A stretch of DNA of 64,000 nucleotides from Linyphia triangularis (taxonomy: Eukaryota > Arthropoda > Arachnida > Araneae > Linyphiidae): positions 23,570,688 through 23,634,687 of the forward strand of contig OZ021732.1 of assembly GCA_963978545.1 (NCBI GenBank). The letters run 5' to 3'. The notes under the pieces were generated by a model, which had not been told where the DNA came from, ran no database searches, and saw only the letters and a list, made by a program, of their open reading frames with translations. The position numbers were made by a program, and so were the translations under genes. Shown here in pieces: positions 13,630 to 28,600 of the stretch; the stretch's first letter is position 1, and the number at the start of each line of letters is the position of its first letter.

Positions 13630-16600
13630 ATGAATCGAATAAAAGAGTTACCTAAATCATCATCACAACTTCTGTCAAGTACTCAAATTATATCCTCGGT
13701 TCATAGCGTTGTTAAAGAATTGATTGAGAATTCTCTTGATAGCTTCGCGACAAATATTGAAATTAAATTAGTGAGTTTATCTACTTTATTTAATTAATTT
13801 GTTACAAAATGAGCTGCACCACATCAACCAATATACAATAACTTTTCTTCCAAGATAATCTCCTTCCTATACTGGCGTATGCTCGTTCTAAAATGAAACT
13901 ATACATGATGTTAAACTTTCGAAAGAGGTTGCACTTCCCTCCCCAAATTACCAAAAATATTTGGTGGATATACACTTTCATAAAAAACAGTGTTTGAAAT
14001 ACTTAAAATTGTATTAAGAACTAAGTAATCCAACAAAGTATTCTTTGCTAATGTATGTGTTTTTAAATTCAACAGAATACACGTACAAATTAGTTAATAA
14101 TAAAGTACCAAATTCTTCTAGCAACCTTTCCTGTGATAGTATCTCTTATAATAAGAACCTCTTCAGTGATAATATTGTATAATAAGCAGCTTTCTATGAA
14201 CCTGCATTCTTTTTATTCATTCCTGATTCAATTGCAGTAGTAGACATTTATGGGATTTTTTTCATGGACAATGTGCATTAACATGGTGATGTTTTTGCAT
14301 ATGTATTTTTAAAGTAATGTACTAATTTGTTTATCATACAATGTGGAACATTTTTAATAATTATGTTACATGATTGATTTTTAAACAATGGAGGTGGAGT
14401 TGCAAAATCATATGAACAGACTTGAATTTGAGTCATAGTAATTTTTTATGTAACTTTACCCACTGATATCGTTTTTAAAATTGAAATTTGAAATATTCAA
14501 ATCCTTCTGTTGTCACCGGAATATAAATGCTTTCTGTCTGAGTTTATTTGAAAAATATTTTTTAACTGAAAAAATGGTGGACTTGTATCATAAAAGTGAA
14601 TGTTTATATTCAAAAAATCTATTGCTTAAAAATCAAATCAGTATTTCTTACGAATCAATATTGTCATTTTAAATTTTCTTGCATTAAAAGACTATAAAAT
14701 GATGACCATATAAAAAGGAAAAGGAAGAAAATATAAAAGGTCAACCACAAAAATTGTATCCTGAACTAATATATACAGTTAAAATTAGTTGAATAACAGA
14801 TAAACATTATTCATACAACTTAAGAGCCAAAAAGTGTGTAAAAAGATTTACTGTCAAAATTTGCTAGAGATACTTAATTTTATTTATGTGTAAAGAGAAA
14901 ATGTCAAAATTATACAAACTAGAAGTTCAGTTTCAAAATTATTTGTAGAGTAACTAATCTTTTAGGACTTTATTTTGCAATATATAAAAAAATTTGATGA
15001 TAAGCTATAGGATTTTTGGTACTATTATGGCAGCTGAGTACCACAAAAAAAAAACACTAAATAGCAGCCCTTCAAATCATTTATATTTCCATAACATTGA
15101 TACAGGATTGGCAAAACAACCCTATAACAAATCGTAAACATTTTGGCTTGGCGATACATTTACATGTAATTTAATGGCGTGAAAACGTTTAAGCTTAGCA
15201 GTAACTGCGCCAACTGGTACCCAGATAACGGAAAAAAACTTTTTTTTTTATTTTTACAGTTATGTTGTATAAGGTTTGCAATTTTCTATTTAGTTTCAAA
15301 CACTTAAACTAAGCTCTTTTAGTGTACATATTTTATGAAGTAATTTAGAAATTTAGAGTTTGTTTATTCCAACCTATAAATAAATTTTTTTTACCATTTC
15401 TAATTGTATTTTTCGATTTTTAAGGAAGACTTTGGTTTGGAAAAGATTGAGGTCAAAGACAATGGAAAAGGCATCCACAAAGATGATATTAATTTTGTTG
15501 CAAAACCCCACTGTACCTCAAAAATAACTTCACATTTGGATTTGAATAAAATAGAAAGTTATGGCTTTAGAGGAGAAGCTTTGGCTGCATTGTGCTCAGT
15601 ATCGGAATTAGTTATGACTACAAAAACCTCTGAGGAAAACTTTGGTTTTACATATACTTTCGATCATAATGGAAATGTTCTTACAACAAAACCATGTCCT
15701 TGTAATCAGGGTAAAGTATCTTCTTATTTTCTTGTTACATTTACTATATATTTTTTACTTTTTCTAACAGATTTAATTTATAAACACTCACAGAATGAAA
15801 AAGCTCTTAGAATGATAAAAACAGCTGCATGACGTGGTCATTTTCAGTTTCGCTAAATCAGCTTTTCAATTTTTGAGTGTAACAAACACTAACATAAATT
15901 ATTTTCAATTGTTGCCTGAAACTAATTAAACAAGTTGATTTATTTTTCTTTGATATTTTGTAATCTTTTTAAATGCACTCTGCTGTAAAGAATGTGTAAA
16001 GTTCATTTGTTTTATTTTCTATACAGGAACTGCTGTTATATCTACAAATCTGTTTAAGAATATTCCTGTAAGGAGGCAATTTTATCGCTCTGACAAAAAC
16101 AAAAAAGATGAATTGAAAAAAGTTGAAGATATCTTAATTTCATTTGGCTGTATTCAAACTGGTATGCCCTTCCACAGCTTTATTTTTAACTATCGACATA
16201 TATCAATTTGAAATTAAATCGTATAAAAACATCCACATTTTAACGATGAGGAAGGATACCATGCCCATTGTCTTTCCATGCCCACTTCCTTTCGTCGTTA
16301 AAGGTAGCAAAAAAAAATATTAAAGTGGAATGATAGTGTAACATAGATATTATTAGTCTATCTGCTACATAAGATAAATAAAATCTTTTAAAAAGTATAA
16401 AAAAAATTTGCTTAAAAATTGTGTTCTTTAACCGCTTGGGTACAGATTTATTTGAAAAAAAATTTGAGTTTGGAACGGATTTAATTTGCTGATTTGCTGA
16501 ATAGTATATGAAGGCAGTAGATTCTGTCTGAAAATTCATTTGTTTGAATTATATGATATTCATAATTAGAATTGTAAATCAAATCTAAATTCATAAAAGA

Positions 16601-19600
16601 ATCAAAATGAAAATAAATATATTCAAAGAATCACAAAAAGCAAATTACTAATATTTTGAGTGTGTGATATTTTTCCAAGTAAGTAGGTAAATGTAGTGGC
16701 ACTTGATACTGTGAATGGAATATTCTTGGGTAAGTGGGTCCAATTTTTCGCCTTTAATCGAAATAATGTATTGCAGTTTGAGGGTCGTCCTCGGCAATCT
16801 GTATCCATAACTTAGATCATAATCATACGTAACTTTGGCAAAACAAGTGCATAATGAGTCTCAAGTCTTCAATTGTACCCAAGGGCTTAATATTCTACTT
16901 AATTTCTTGTTTGAATGAAAAAAAGTTTTGAAATTAATCTCATTTATATTTTATAGGAGTTCGGTTTACCTTATTCCACAACCGAAATCTTATTTGGCAA
17001 AAACCATCTGTTCACAAACCTAAGGAAGGATTAGTGCACATTTTTGGAAATGCTATAATGGATCACATGGAAAATTATGAATTTAAGGATGATGATACAC
17101 AAGTATGTTTATTTCCATAAAATAGCTTATATATATTTTTTAAAAGTTAAATATTAAGCTGTGTTCCTGTGCATGAATACTCAATGAATTTTTTTAAAAG
17201 ATTAGTGGTAATTGGCTTTTGGGGCCTAGTATTAGCCCAACATCAATTCATTCTAGTTGAAATGAAGCTCTAAGAATGTGAATTATACATTTACAACCAT
17301 ATCTCTTCTAATTATTGTTATGTCTTATGAAGTATTTCTGATAAATCTTAAAATACATTAATTTTCTTAAATGCCTTCAATTTCTAATACCTTGGTTTCT
17401 TTCAGATTAAAATTGAAGTGTTCTTGCCTAAATTAAATGCTCCTTTGACCTCCAGTCAGAGCTCATTAAGTCGAAGCATAGTAGCTATTAATAAACGACC
17501 TGTTAGAATGAAAATAATAGACAAGGTAACTTTTTCATTACATATCTACAGTTCTCAATTTTTCTGTTTTACTTACAAATTACATTGATTTTTAAACACC
17601 ATTTTATTTCTTTACAAGCAGATTAATTTAAAATGCACTGGAGAAAATTTTAATTGATCTTAAATTGATACTTTTATTACCTATAGTGGAAGTGTCCTCT
17701 GATAAACATTTGAAAAATTTTGAACTTTTACAAGCAATTATAATTTTCTGGATATGTTTGCTTTGTGTACATAATAAACAGTTTCAAGAGTATATATAAT
17801 TTAACAACTCATGGTTACAAAATATAACTTTACAAACTAAAAATGGTAATCAAATTAATGTAGTCACTTTAAATGAATGCTTAGTATTTAAAAGTAATTT
17901 AGTGGCAGGTAGATGACATCCTGTGAATGTCATTCAATAACAAAAAACCGTGTTTTTAATTATGACAGTATTAAAGAAAATATCTCTGTCTCTTGAATTA
18001 CAGCAATTCAATAATTATTCTTTTGAAGGAAATTTTTGGTTTTTATTTTATCTTAGTCTTTCAGAAAGTTAAAAAGTTTTAAATCATTTTTCTTAGCCAG
18101 TTTAATAACTTTTATTGAATTTTATGAACCTGATCAATAAAAAGATGTAGCGTTATTCATTTCGGCCTGATAAATGTGATATCTCTGGATTGACTCTAGC
18201 CTAGAATTGTAGATTCGGTCAAGGTACTTACTAAATTGGAATTAAGAATTGGAGGACCATATTGGCATATTATATGTAGCATAAGCTAGTGCGGAACATT
18301 TGACTATAGATTCAAGGATTATGGTTTAACCATAATCACTACAAGCTGTATTTTATGTTTAATTGGAATATGGATAATCAATACTCCCACTTATAAAAAG
18401 CAATCCCCAATAGTTGGTGGCATAATAAACTAAATATTACATATTTGGAAATATAACTTCTTTGTTTTAGCTCTTAAAAGAATATTACAACAAATCATCT
18501 GATGCTGGAAATAAATATCGATACCCAATTTGCTATATTGCAATTGAAATGCCTCCTTCAACTATTGATGTTAACTTTGAGCCCAACAAGACAGCTGTTG
18601 CCATGGAAAATAATGTAAGTGCATATTATTTCCTTATCAAGGTGAATGCTTTCTCATTTCCATCTTCTTTTTTCCAGCTTTTTTTTTTTTTAATATTTTG
18701 TTTTATTAAAAGAGTTTTCTACTCCTTGCATATTTGTAACCTTTAAATAATGAATATAATCACTAAACTTTTTTTTTATTATTAATGATTTGTTTCACTT
18801 TCCCTTATTTGGCAAATTGCTTTTTAATCTTCAAACTTGGTTGTTGTTTATGAAAATAATTTAACTTGCAAAACATGTTAAATCTTTTATCACTTTATAC
18901 TCTTGCATTATTTGTATTCCCATCTCCAATAACAATCCTTACTTCTTGTTAGTGTGCTCAGTCAGACTTGTTTCTCTTGCCTTCCAACATTTTTCACCAC
19001 TGTCAGTGAGGGACACTCCTCCACGGTCGAATGGAAGGCAATGCTTAGGATTTCTTTTACATAAGCTATTAAAATATGTCTAGTTATGCATCACCTTAAT
19101 TTACTTGTCAATTAACTTCAATTGTCTTTTATGCAGAAGCATTTATTTGTAATGGTATTTGTCAAAATAATCCATAACTATTTTTGATCATTTATATCAA
19201 AAGACTTTATGTTGTCAGGTCTGCGTTTCTTTAAGATACTATCCCTCAAAACTATACTCGGAGACTGATCTTACCAGAGATTTATATACATTTATATTTA
19301 GGATTTGCAATTGATACCTTCTGTTTTGTGTATGTAACTCCATTTTCATAAGAAAAACTGAACTTTTAGAAACTTTATATTCTGAACAGATGTAGTATAG
19401 GGCATTTGGCAATTTTTTTCATTTAACAATCAGAAAAATTACAAAAATTAGAAACGTGGTAACTAAAACAGGGAAAACAAAACTTTGTTAGTACTTGGAG
19501 AAAAAAGTAGTCCCATGCCCGGCTCCTTACAAACTCATAATCACGATCAAAATAGAACATCAAAGAAATAAAATCACAAATGAAACTTCTGGTGTAACTT

Positions 19601-22600
19601 GTAAAATAGTCTGCTGTAAATAATAAAACATGTATAATACAAAAAATGTATTAAAATCTAGATTAAATAATATGGAACTTGGAAACAGAGTACAAGAACA
19701 CTAAACTAAAAATAAAAAGATAAAATCGAAGGAATTTTGATATTCTGGGTAAAAGAAACGAATAAATATTTATCTGGAAATAAAAAAAAAATCAACAAAT
19801 GTCGAAATGTTTTTAAAGTTTTTGGTGAATTTCAATAATCTTAGCCATTATGTTTACATTCAGAATATAAGTTACACTAAAACTGTGCAGAGCATCAATT
19901 TACTGTAAATATATGGACAATTATAATAATATTCAAACCACTTATAGGACAGACGATTGTAATACATAAAATTAATCAGAAAAATAAGGGGGACACATTA
20001 AAATAACTTTTGGTTTTATTCTGATCTAATGAAAAATATTTTTCCATTCCAAGATTTTTTTTTTCCATGTCATTAAATTTTAATGAAAGCAACTTTTAAT
20101 CGAATTTAAAAGTTCTTCTCTACGATCTCCATGTACATGCTTCTATGAACCAAATATTGTACCTCTAGGGGCAAAATTGTGGATTTGTATAAGGTTCAGA
20201 CATACCGACAACTCAGTTTTATATTTATGATTAAAGTTTGCTCTCTAAATAAACACAATAACATCTTTAGCATTTTTATTGTTATTTAAACAGAAAGAAT
20301 TGTTTTTGGCATTCAGACAGACCATTTAAGTTGAACATGAATTTTCTCCATTCAAAAGTATATATATTTTCAGCTTTATTTTTGTTTTATATTTGTAAGG
20401 AATCAAATTAATTTTTAGTCGTTACTTTTCATCTGTGTGTGGAGTTTTATGTTTTAAGGAAATAAGTAACATGCTATGTTGTATCATGTTTATATGTATT
20501 ACTTATCATAAATAAGTTAAGAAAATAGTGGGTTAGTGTTGATTTTCGTATAACATTCATTTCAGTATGCATTAAAAGAATATTTTTAATATATAATAGG
20601 TACTTAATTTTGTTTCTATCTTTTCCACAGAACTTAATTGTTGATCAACTTACCAAAATATTGTCAACTTTTTACTACATACATAGGGATCCTCAAACAG
20701 ATGCTCCTAAAAATATCCAAACTCACTTGTTAGAAGAACCTCAAATTCAATGTGACAAGTCCTCCAAAATACCAAGTGACCAAATACCAAGTATTGCTCC
20801 TACATTTCAAATGAAATTGTCCCACCTTGCCCCTGATTTCACAAAGCCTACTATGTCCTCAAAGTTAAGTCGAGGAAAGAATTCAGACATTCCATCCAGC
20901 AAAAGAAGGAAAACCAGTGCCAGCTTTTCTACCCCTCCAAACGACATACACAGACATATTAATACATTAAAGTCATTCTTCCAATCAGAAAAAAATGAAG
21001 AAACTAGTATCACTTCAGATTCATTGAACCCATGCATTGTAAAAGAAAAGGCTTCTGCGCCGGCAGTGCATAAAGGAAATGTAATTTCAGGTATTGCACA
21101 AAAAACACTCGTGAATGAAATAATTGTTGGAGATGAGAAATGCAGTATAGTCACTGAAAAAAGAGTTCAATCAAATGAAATATCTGCTTTGAATGGCCAG
21201 TATAATGCAGTCACTGTACAAAAAGCACAGTTAAATGAAACATCTGTATTAAATGACCAATGTAATGCAGTCACTTTACAAAGAACACCGTCAGATGAAA
21301 CTTCTAGATTGAATGGCTATTGTAAGTCTGCTTCTGCACAAAAAACACATTCTAAGGAAACGACTTTATTGAACAACCAATATGCTGCAGTCACTGTGCA
21401 AAGAGAAAAGGGCAATGCAATTTCAGTTAAGAGGACAAATTTTGGTTCTAATAGTTTTGAGTTTAAATCTAATGAAAAAGAAGTGCTTACCAAAGATAAA
21501 GTGATAGCTGATCTTGAAGTTCCTTCCGAAAAGAAGTCTGACTCTTTTAAAGACAGTGTTCAGAATTTGGATGTAGTTAATATTAATTCAAAGGAATCTA
21601 GTCCCAAAAACATGAACGAATGGTCCAGAGGATTGCACTCTGTTGAAAAAACTGTACAGGTATTACGCTTTTTGTCTTTGCTTTTTGCCGATTTATTTTT
21701 CTAGAGTTTCTTAAGATAGTTAAATTGTTTAAATTTTCAGTATTTGCTATCTTTTAGTCAATATGGTGTTATAAAATAATGGATATTTGATCTCCTTTCA
21801 ATGGGATTGTGAAAATGGAAATGTTTCCTTCCCTAGCCTGTTGCTGTTTTGAAACCTAAAGTGGCTGGTAAACATCAAGATCAGGTTGGAACTGTGATAA
21901 ATATAGAGAGCATAGAAGATAAGAAAGAATTTAATGAGATATCCCCGAATGGAAGGAAAGTTACTCCTTTTGATTTCTTCTGCCGTAAACATAGACTTGA
22001 AGGTAATTTTGATTGCTGCTTTTGTTGCATTTAGTGAACAGTGAATCAAATACTGGATTTTTTTTTTTTTTTTTTACTGTTTCAGAGTTAGGTTAAAATT
22101 GCAATAAATTTCAAATGTTCTTTTAATAGATTGTGTATTAATTTAATATAGTTTGTGGAAAATGTGTGCAACTCATAGTTTTGCATTTTAAAATAGAACT
22201 TACTCCTTAAATTCTTTAGGAATCAATACAATGCCATTTCCAATGTAATGGTACCCTTACAGTAACCTTATTAGTTAAAGTTGTTATTATGTTGTAAATT
22301 CTCACAAGAGCATAACGTTAGTGTGAATTATGATATTCCTTTTATCAAAAATATTTTTAAAGAAACAATTTTGTTTTGAGTTTATAACTAAAGTACATTT
22401 GTAACTTGTGATGTTGCGCATTGTTAACCAAATCCTTTTAATCATTTCCAGTGGCATCTTTAAATCCTGATTTTAATAATCATCAGATTGCTCAAATATT
22501 GACTGAAAAGTGGAGTCATTTATCCACTGAAGAAAAGGCTGTTTATAAAGATATGGTTTCTAGTGGCTATCCAAAGTATGTCAAACCATTTAATGGTTTG

Positions 22601-25600
22601 TTTTTTTTCCCCTTTTTTCAATTTTTCTATGTATTTAGGTAAACTAAGCAACACGATTATTAGTAACTAGTTCATTTTTTATTATTAATGGTATTTAGTA
22701 GCTGTGTTGATTTACTTTTTTAATATAATGCCCACAAATCATATTTTAACCAAATTCATAAAAGGAATTGTATGTGTATATTCAAATCAATCTGAGACAG
22801 TTCAGATTAAAAATGTTATTTATAAATTGTATCTTTAATGTTTTTTCTCTTGAAGTTTGCAATTTTAAAAATACCAGTTTAGTATTTTGCTTAGTTTTAC
22901 ATATTCATCCTCCAGAATTATTATTTTTATTTTGCACAAAACCCTTACTCAACTAAAATTTATAGTGACAGCATTAAGTAGGTTGAAACAAAATAATAAC
23001 ATAACCTTTCTAATCAAATCCTTCTTCCGCACAAATATATTTAAGATGTTTATTTTTGTAAAATTCTTAATTTCTTTAATAATTAAATAACTTCATTAAA
23101 TTTCTATACCATACAAGCTTTGGCATATTCATTAGCAACAATTTTGTCCTTATAAGAGGGAAAATAAAATTGTTGACTGATTTTGTAGAGTTAGTGTAAG
23201 GACATTCTAGCCAAGTGTAATATGGAAAATTAGACTTATAATACACCTTCTAAACAAATTCAGAAAGATTTCTTGTTTATACATGAATAATATAAATTAT
23301 TTATATTTTTAGAATTATACAAAATAAAGAAAATGTGGGAAAAGTTGTCACGGAAAGTTTAAATAAAATCAAAGAAAAATCTAGAGTCAGTAAAAAGGTT
23401 GTGAAGAAAATGAAACAAAAGCATAAGGAAAGAAGAAAAATATTCAACATGGAGCTTCTAAAAAATCACAAATCTTCTCCAAATATTAGGTATGTAAAAG
23501 CTCAATAATCAGTTTAAATTAAAATGTGTATGTTTATTTGTTTGTTTTTTATGCATTTTTGTGGTATTTTATTTACTTTGATGAAGATAGGAATTAATTT
23601 TTATTTCTTAATATTAAGTTTAAAATGGTTTCAATTTACTCAAAATCACCATTGCATGTTTCATAAACTTAAGTTCTTAAAATTGCCTAACAATTCATTC
23701 AATCATTTTCATTCAGACATCCCTTTGTTGGTGAAATGACTGTATTTTAATTTCTCAACTCTAAAATGTTAAGTTCTGGGAAATTAGCAATCTATTTTAT
23801 GTTTATATAAGCTGTATTTAAGACACCAATATCTATATAGTTAACTAACCTTTTTATTCCTCTGTTTCTTTTAAATTGTTTACCTACAATTTTTACTGAT
23901 TACGCACTAATGTAAACTTGTACTAATCAAATTTTCAATGTAATTTTAATCATCTGTTCTATCAAAGTTTCAGGAATAAAATAACTTGTTTTTTAAATAT
24001 TCTTCTATGTAGATACAATAAAATTAATCTAAACTAATTTCTTTGTTCTTGAGTTTTTAACATATTTAAAAACGCATACATTATATTCCAGTTTACGGAA
24101 TTCTATTGAAATTGTATTTTATCGCACTGAATCAAATGCTTAATTTGTGCTTTATTTTATTTTCATAGTCTGCGATTTTGAAGTCAGACTATTTGCCAGT
24201 TACGTTATTTTATATGATTTTTTTTTTTTTAATTAAGGTAACTATCATTTACAAAATTAATTTAAAAAAACTCTCAACTGCTAAGCATGTAAAAAAAATG
24301 GCTTGTTTTCGGATTTGGAAACTGTAGTGTTGAAGGTGAAGAATGAAAGATCATGATCCTAAAATAAGTATAAATAATGTTTTTGCACATTATATAATCT
24401 ACACTAACCACTAAACCTAGTTTCATTTCACAAAAATTTCTCTTGTTTAATTCAAAATTGAACCTTAAAAAAAATTCTTGTTAAAAACAAATTGCCTTAG
24501 TAATTATTTATAGATAAAAGAAATGGAAAACTTTTTCTGGTTATACAACTCGGGTATTTATCAAGAAAATAAATGTATCAAACTTTATGGTACCTTTGAA
24601 ATTAAAATAACCTTTAAAAGTTTGTTTAAAAATAAGTATTTTTTAACGTATTCCACAGCCATTGTGTGTCTTTCTTGTTCTGATTGTATAACATGGTAAG
24701 TGCATTTATTTCATTTTATAAGTCTTCATTATAAAATGAATAAAAAAAAAAGTACTTTAAAGTATCATTTTTCCCCATTTACTAATCCAGACTAAAATTT
24801 GTGTTAAACCACCTGAAAAACTAAAGAAATTATGTACTATATTTTGAGGGGAAACACCATGTCTAATTGATACTTTAGATATAAATGAGTTAATAAAACA
24901 TTTTTGTTAAATTTATTAGACATTTTTGGTAAATTCACAATTCAATGTATATCAAAAGAAACATATTAATGAAAACTTCAAGTGGCAATATTAAAATAGC
25001 TGTTAGTGATTTTACCCAAAACTTTTTTCTTTTTTTCGAATTGGTGTCTTAAATAATTAAAACTTAAAATGTACTAAAGTGAAGAAACTATTTTTTAACA
25101 GCAGTATATTTCTACCTAACCTTAGACTGTTAATGCCAAAATATTTCACTACATGATTCATTATGTGCATTGGCGATGCCATAAGTATAATCAGCCCATA
25201 AGCTTATGTTTATTTTTTTAGTCTTGTTTCAAAAGTATATTTTATTCAGCAGAATATTCAAACTTTCATCTATATGAGCTTTCTATTCCCAAGCAAAATT
25301 TTTATTTCAATTTATCTTTTTATTATACTGGTATGATAGGGATTTTCAATTTGTAGTTTTAATAAAAGATTATTTTACATTATAGTTCTGATGAAAATAT
25401 TGATAAAGAATTAAATGTAATGAGCTGCTTAATGCCTGGTGTATGGATCTGTTCACAGCAACACAAACTGTATGTTTTAAATTGTTTTCGATTGCAAGAA
25501 ACAATTGTTTTTCATCGCCTTTTAGAAACCTATCAATTTGAGCCTGAATCTTTAGAATCGCCGTTCTTATTAACTTCTCAGTAAGTAAAGAGCATTTTCT

Positions 25601-28600
25601 CTTTTCCTGTATTTAAATTAATATAAATCTCAATCAATTCTTACTTCCCATATCGACTTAAATATTTTCTTACTGGAACCAAATATTTTCATTAAATATT
25701 AATTTACTCCATAAACTCTGTGTAGTATATATTGTGTCATGTATCTTTATTTACACAAATATGTTTATTCCCTGTAGTTCTCAGAAACTTATTTCTTAGA
25801 TAAGTAATTTAAAAATTAGAATGAAGTATCATGTTATTGACTAAAATGACTGTTATCAGTCAGTTTAGTCCAACAATAAAATTTTATACTTTGAAATGTA
25901 TTAAAGAGAGTAAAAAGATTTTTCTTCCCAAGGGCAATTAGTGACTCTTTAAGATTGGTACCAAATTATAAAAGAATTACACCTTTGTAACAGTAGTAAT
26001 GATAAAATCCTTCCAAGTGTAAAGTTAGTTCTTAAATGGAAATCATTTATAAATGGTTTCCTTATTTCACAATAAAGGTGGCAATTTTTTTATCAACTTA
26101 CTTTCAATGGTATTGAATTTACAGTCAAAACCCCATTAACGCGAAAGCGCCTAACACAAAATTTCGTTTAATGTAAAATACACGCAGTTTTCAATACAAT
26201 GAAGCTTAAACTTAGCATTAATTTATTTGTTTAACTTAAAATCGCATAGCATAAAGTCCTGCTTAAGATTAATAAAACTTTGCTCTTTAAACCACTTTTT
26301 TTTTCAAGATGAAGTTCTCATTATTTGAAATGAAATTTAAAGATGTTACAAAAACATTCCTCAACTGTAAAAATGTCCAAGTGATCAAATTTCTTGGAAA
26401 TCGTTTTGAAATTGACCGATTTCAGCGCAAATTTGAATGTCATCCCTCTGTAAATGGTCTTATGACGTCACATGCAGGGGTCGCAGACGTCCTATATGTC
26501 CTATAAATCCTATATTTTTTTAAAAATCGGTAAAAACGTCCTATATTGTCCTATATTTTACAATTGTCCTATATATCCTATATTTCTACATTGATTCGAT
26601 CTATATTTTCTTCTAATTCGTAATAACGGCGCCGTTTGTTGTCATTTTTTAATATTTCGGATTCTTTGGCGCGATCGTAGGTGAAAAAGACCTGACAAAA
26701 ACGATGTTTGCAAGGGCGGCGCGGCGTTTTATCTCTTGTGACGTCACGTGCTGCATAACCTACAACTCAACTCTACTGGACCGGTGGGAGTTGTAAACAT
26801 GTGAACATTTCCATAACAATCGGTCTTGAATTTCTGATCTGATTTCTCCTCCAACGTAATAAATTAATTGGCCATAATGCAGAGAGAGAGATGCAACAAC
26901 AAAACTCTGCCTCGGGAAAAACGGATAAAAACAACTTGGGATTAACTTGCAGGACTACTAAAGAACATTTTGAGTGCTCAGTCAATAATTGATAAAGGAA
27001 ACAAAAGGGTTAAGATTTACTGTATGATGTCGGATGGCGATTTTTTTATTCCGAATCCTGTACGGATTCTGCGCCGCGAATTGTTTACATCAAACCACTC
27101 CAAATTATGGCAACCGTAGGCAGTTAGTTATCTTGCTCTTAAAAAATGGCAGGGCTGCCATTTTTTGGCGAAAATCGCCTTCGCGCAGAATTCGTACCGG
27201 ATTCGGAATATTAGCCACGATTTTTTCATAAAAATCGCCAAAATTGAAAATTACGTCAATACGTTGTGTTGTCAAATCCAAATGATCACTAGGGTTGCTT
27301 TAAAGCCAAGTGCCAGGTTCGCCACATTCGGCGATAAATCTCACACTTTTCGCCGCCAATCCAGCCGACACTGAACAGTAAATCTGAATCAACAAAAGAC
27401 TGCAAACAGGGATACAAAGAAAATACTTAAAGAAATTGGAACAGTTAAAAATGCTGAAAACAAAAGACTTATGATTGCGAATAATGTAATTAATAAAACT
27501 TGATTTAGGGATGGAATATTGAGGCAATAACGGATCACGTATTCAGGATCAGGCGATTTCTTTTTTTTAAAGGTGTGTTTTCTATTCTCTTAAATTCAAT
27601 ATAACGAGTATATAAATGTATAACGAGTTAATTTTGAAGTTCAGTAGCAACTGTGTGCAGTTATTTGATGTTTTATATTGTCCTATATTTTTTTTGAAAA
27701 AATCCTATATATTCTTATTTTGTCACTTTGACCCCTGCACATGCCCTTCCCTGTATCCAACAGTAGGTTTAGAAACTAAAGTCGGTCGCATTTGCATGTT
27801 GAATCTTGTCAATATGAGTTGGAAACAGTAATCGTTATCGTTAGAAACGAAGCAAAAAATTTGAAATGAAATTAATGATAAATTCCTTTTTATAAAAAGA
27901 AAATAGAAATTGCGACCAAGTATGGAATCACCAACATCTATCTTTCAACGATTCAGGAAAAGATTGAAGTGGCATTTGCTGTAAATCAATTTGAATCTGC
28001 AAGGAAAAGAATGAGGACTAGCAAAAATTAAAATATGAATTAAAAACAGCAGTGTTAAACTCATATACAGCTAGTTAGTGATTTAAATCTGTATTGATTG
28101 GATGAAAATGTTTTTAGATGGTTAACACAAAATTTAGTTAAGGCGAAAAATTTTGACGGCCCCATCAACTTCGTGTTAACGAAACTGTATGAAGATAATT
28201 TATTCCCTCTTGTTTTCTTTATACAATACCAAATTCTTCAAAATAGAATTGTATAATAGTTAACCTAAAATATCTTTAATTATTTAGTACAATGAAATAG
28301 TTATATTTTTTATGAATATATAGCCTTAATAAATATCTATGCTTTTCCTAGCTCCTTAGGTGATGACGCTATGAATGTGTTATCACAAATGAATGTTACA
28401 GTTGGCTATGGAAATGAATGCATTATTTCAGATGAAAATTTAATTGCTAATGGCTTTAAAATAAGATTGTTGAAAGGTATATTGAATTTTTTTTTCTATT
28501 GTCAATTGTTATTTTAACATTTTGACTCATTTTTGTTTTAAATATTTTAGTGTAACTTATATGTACACTCTCGTAGTTCATACTTTGAAATATTTAAATA

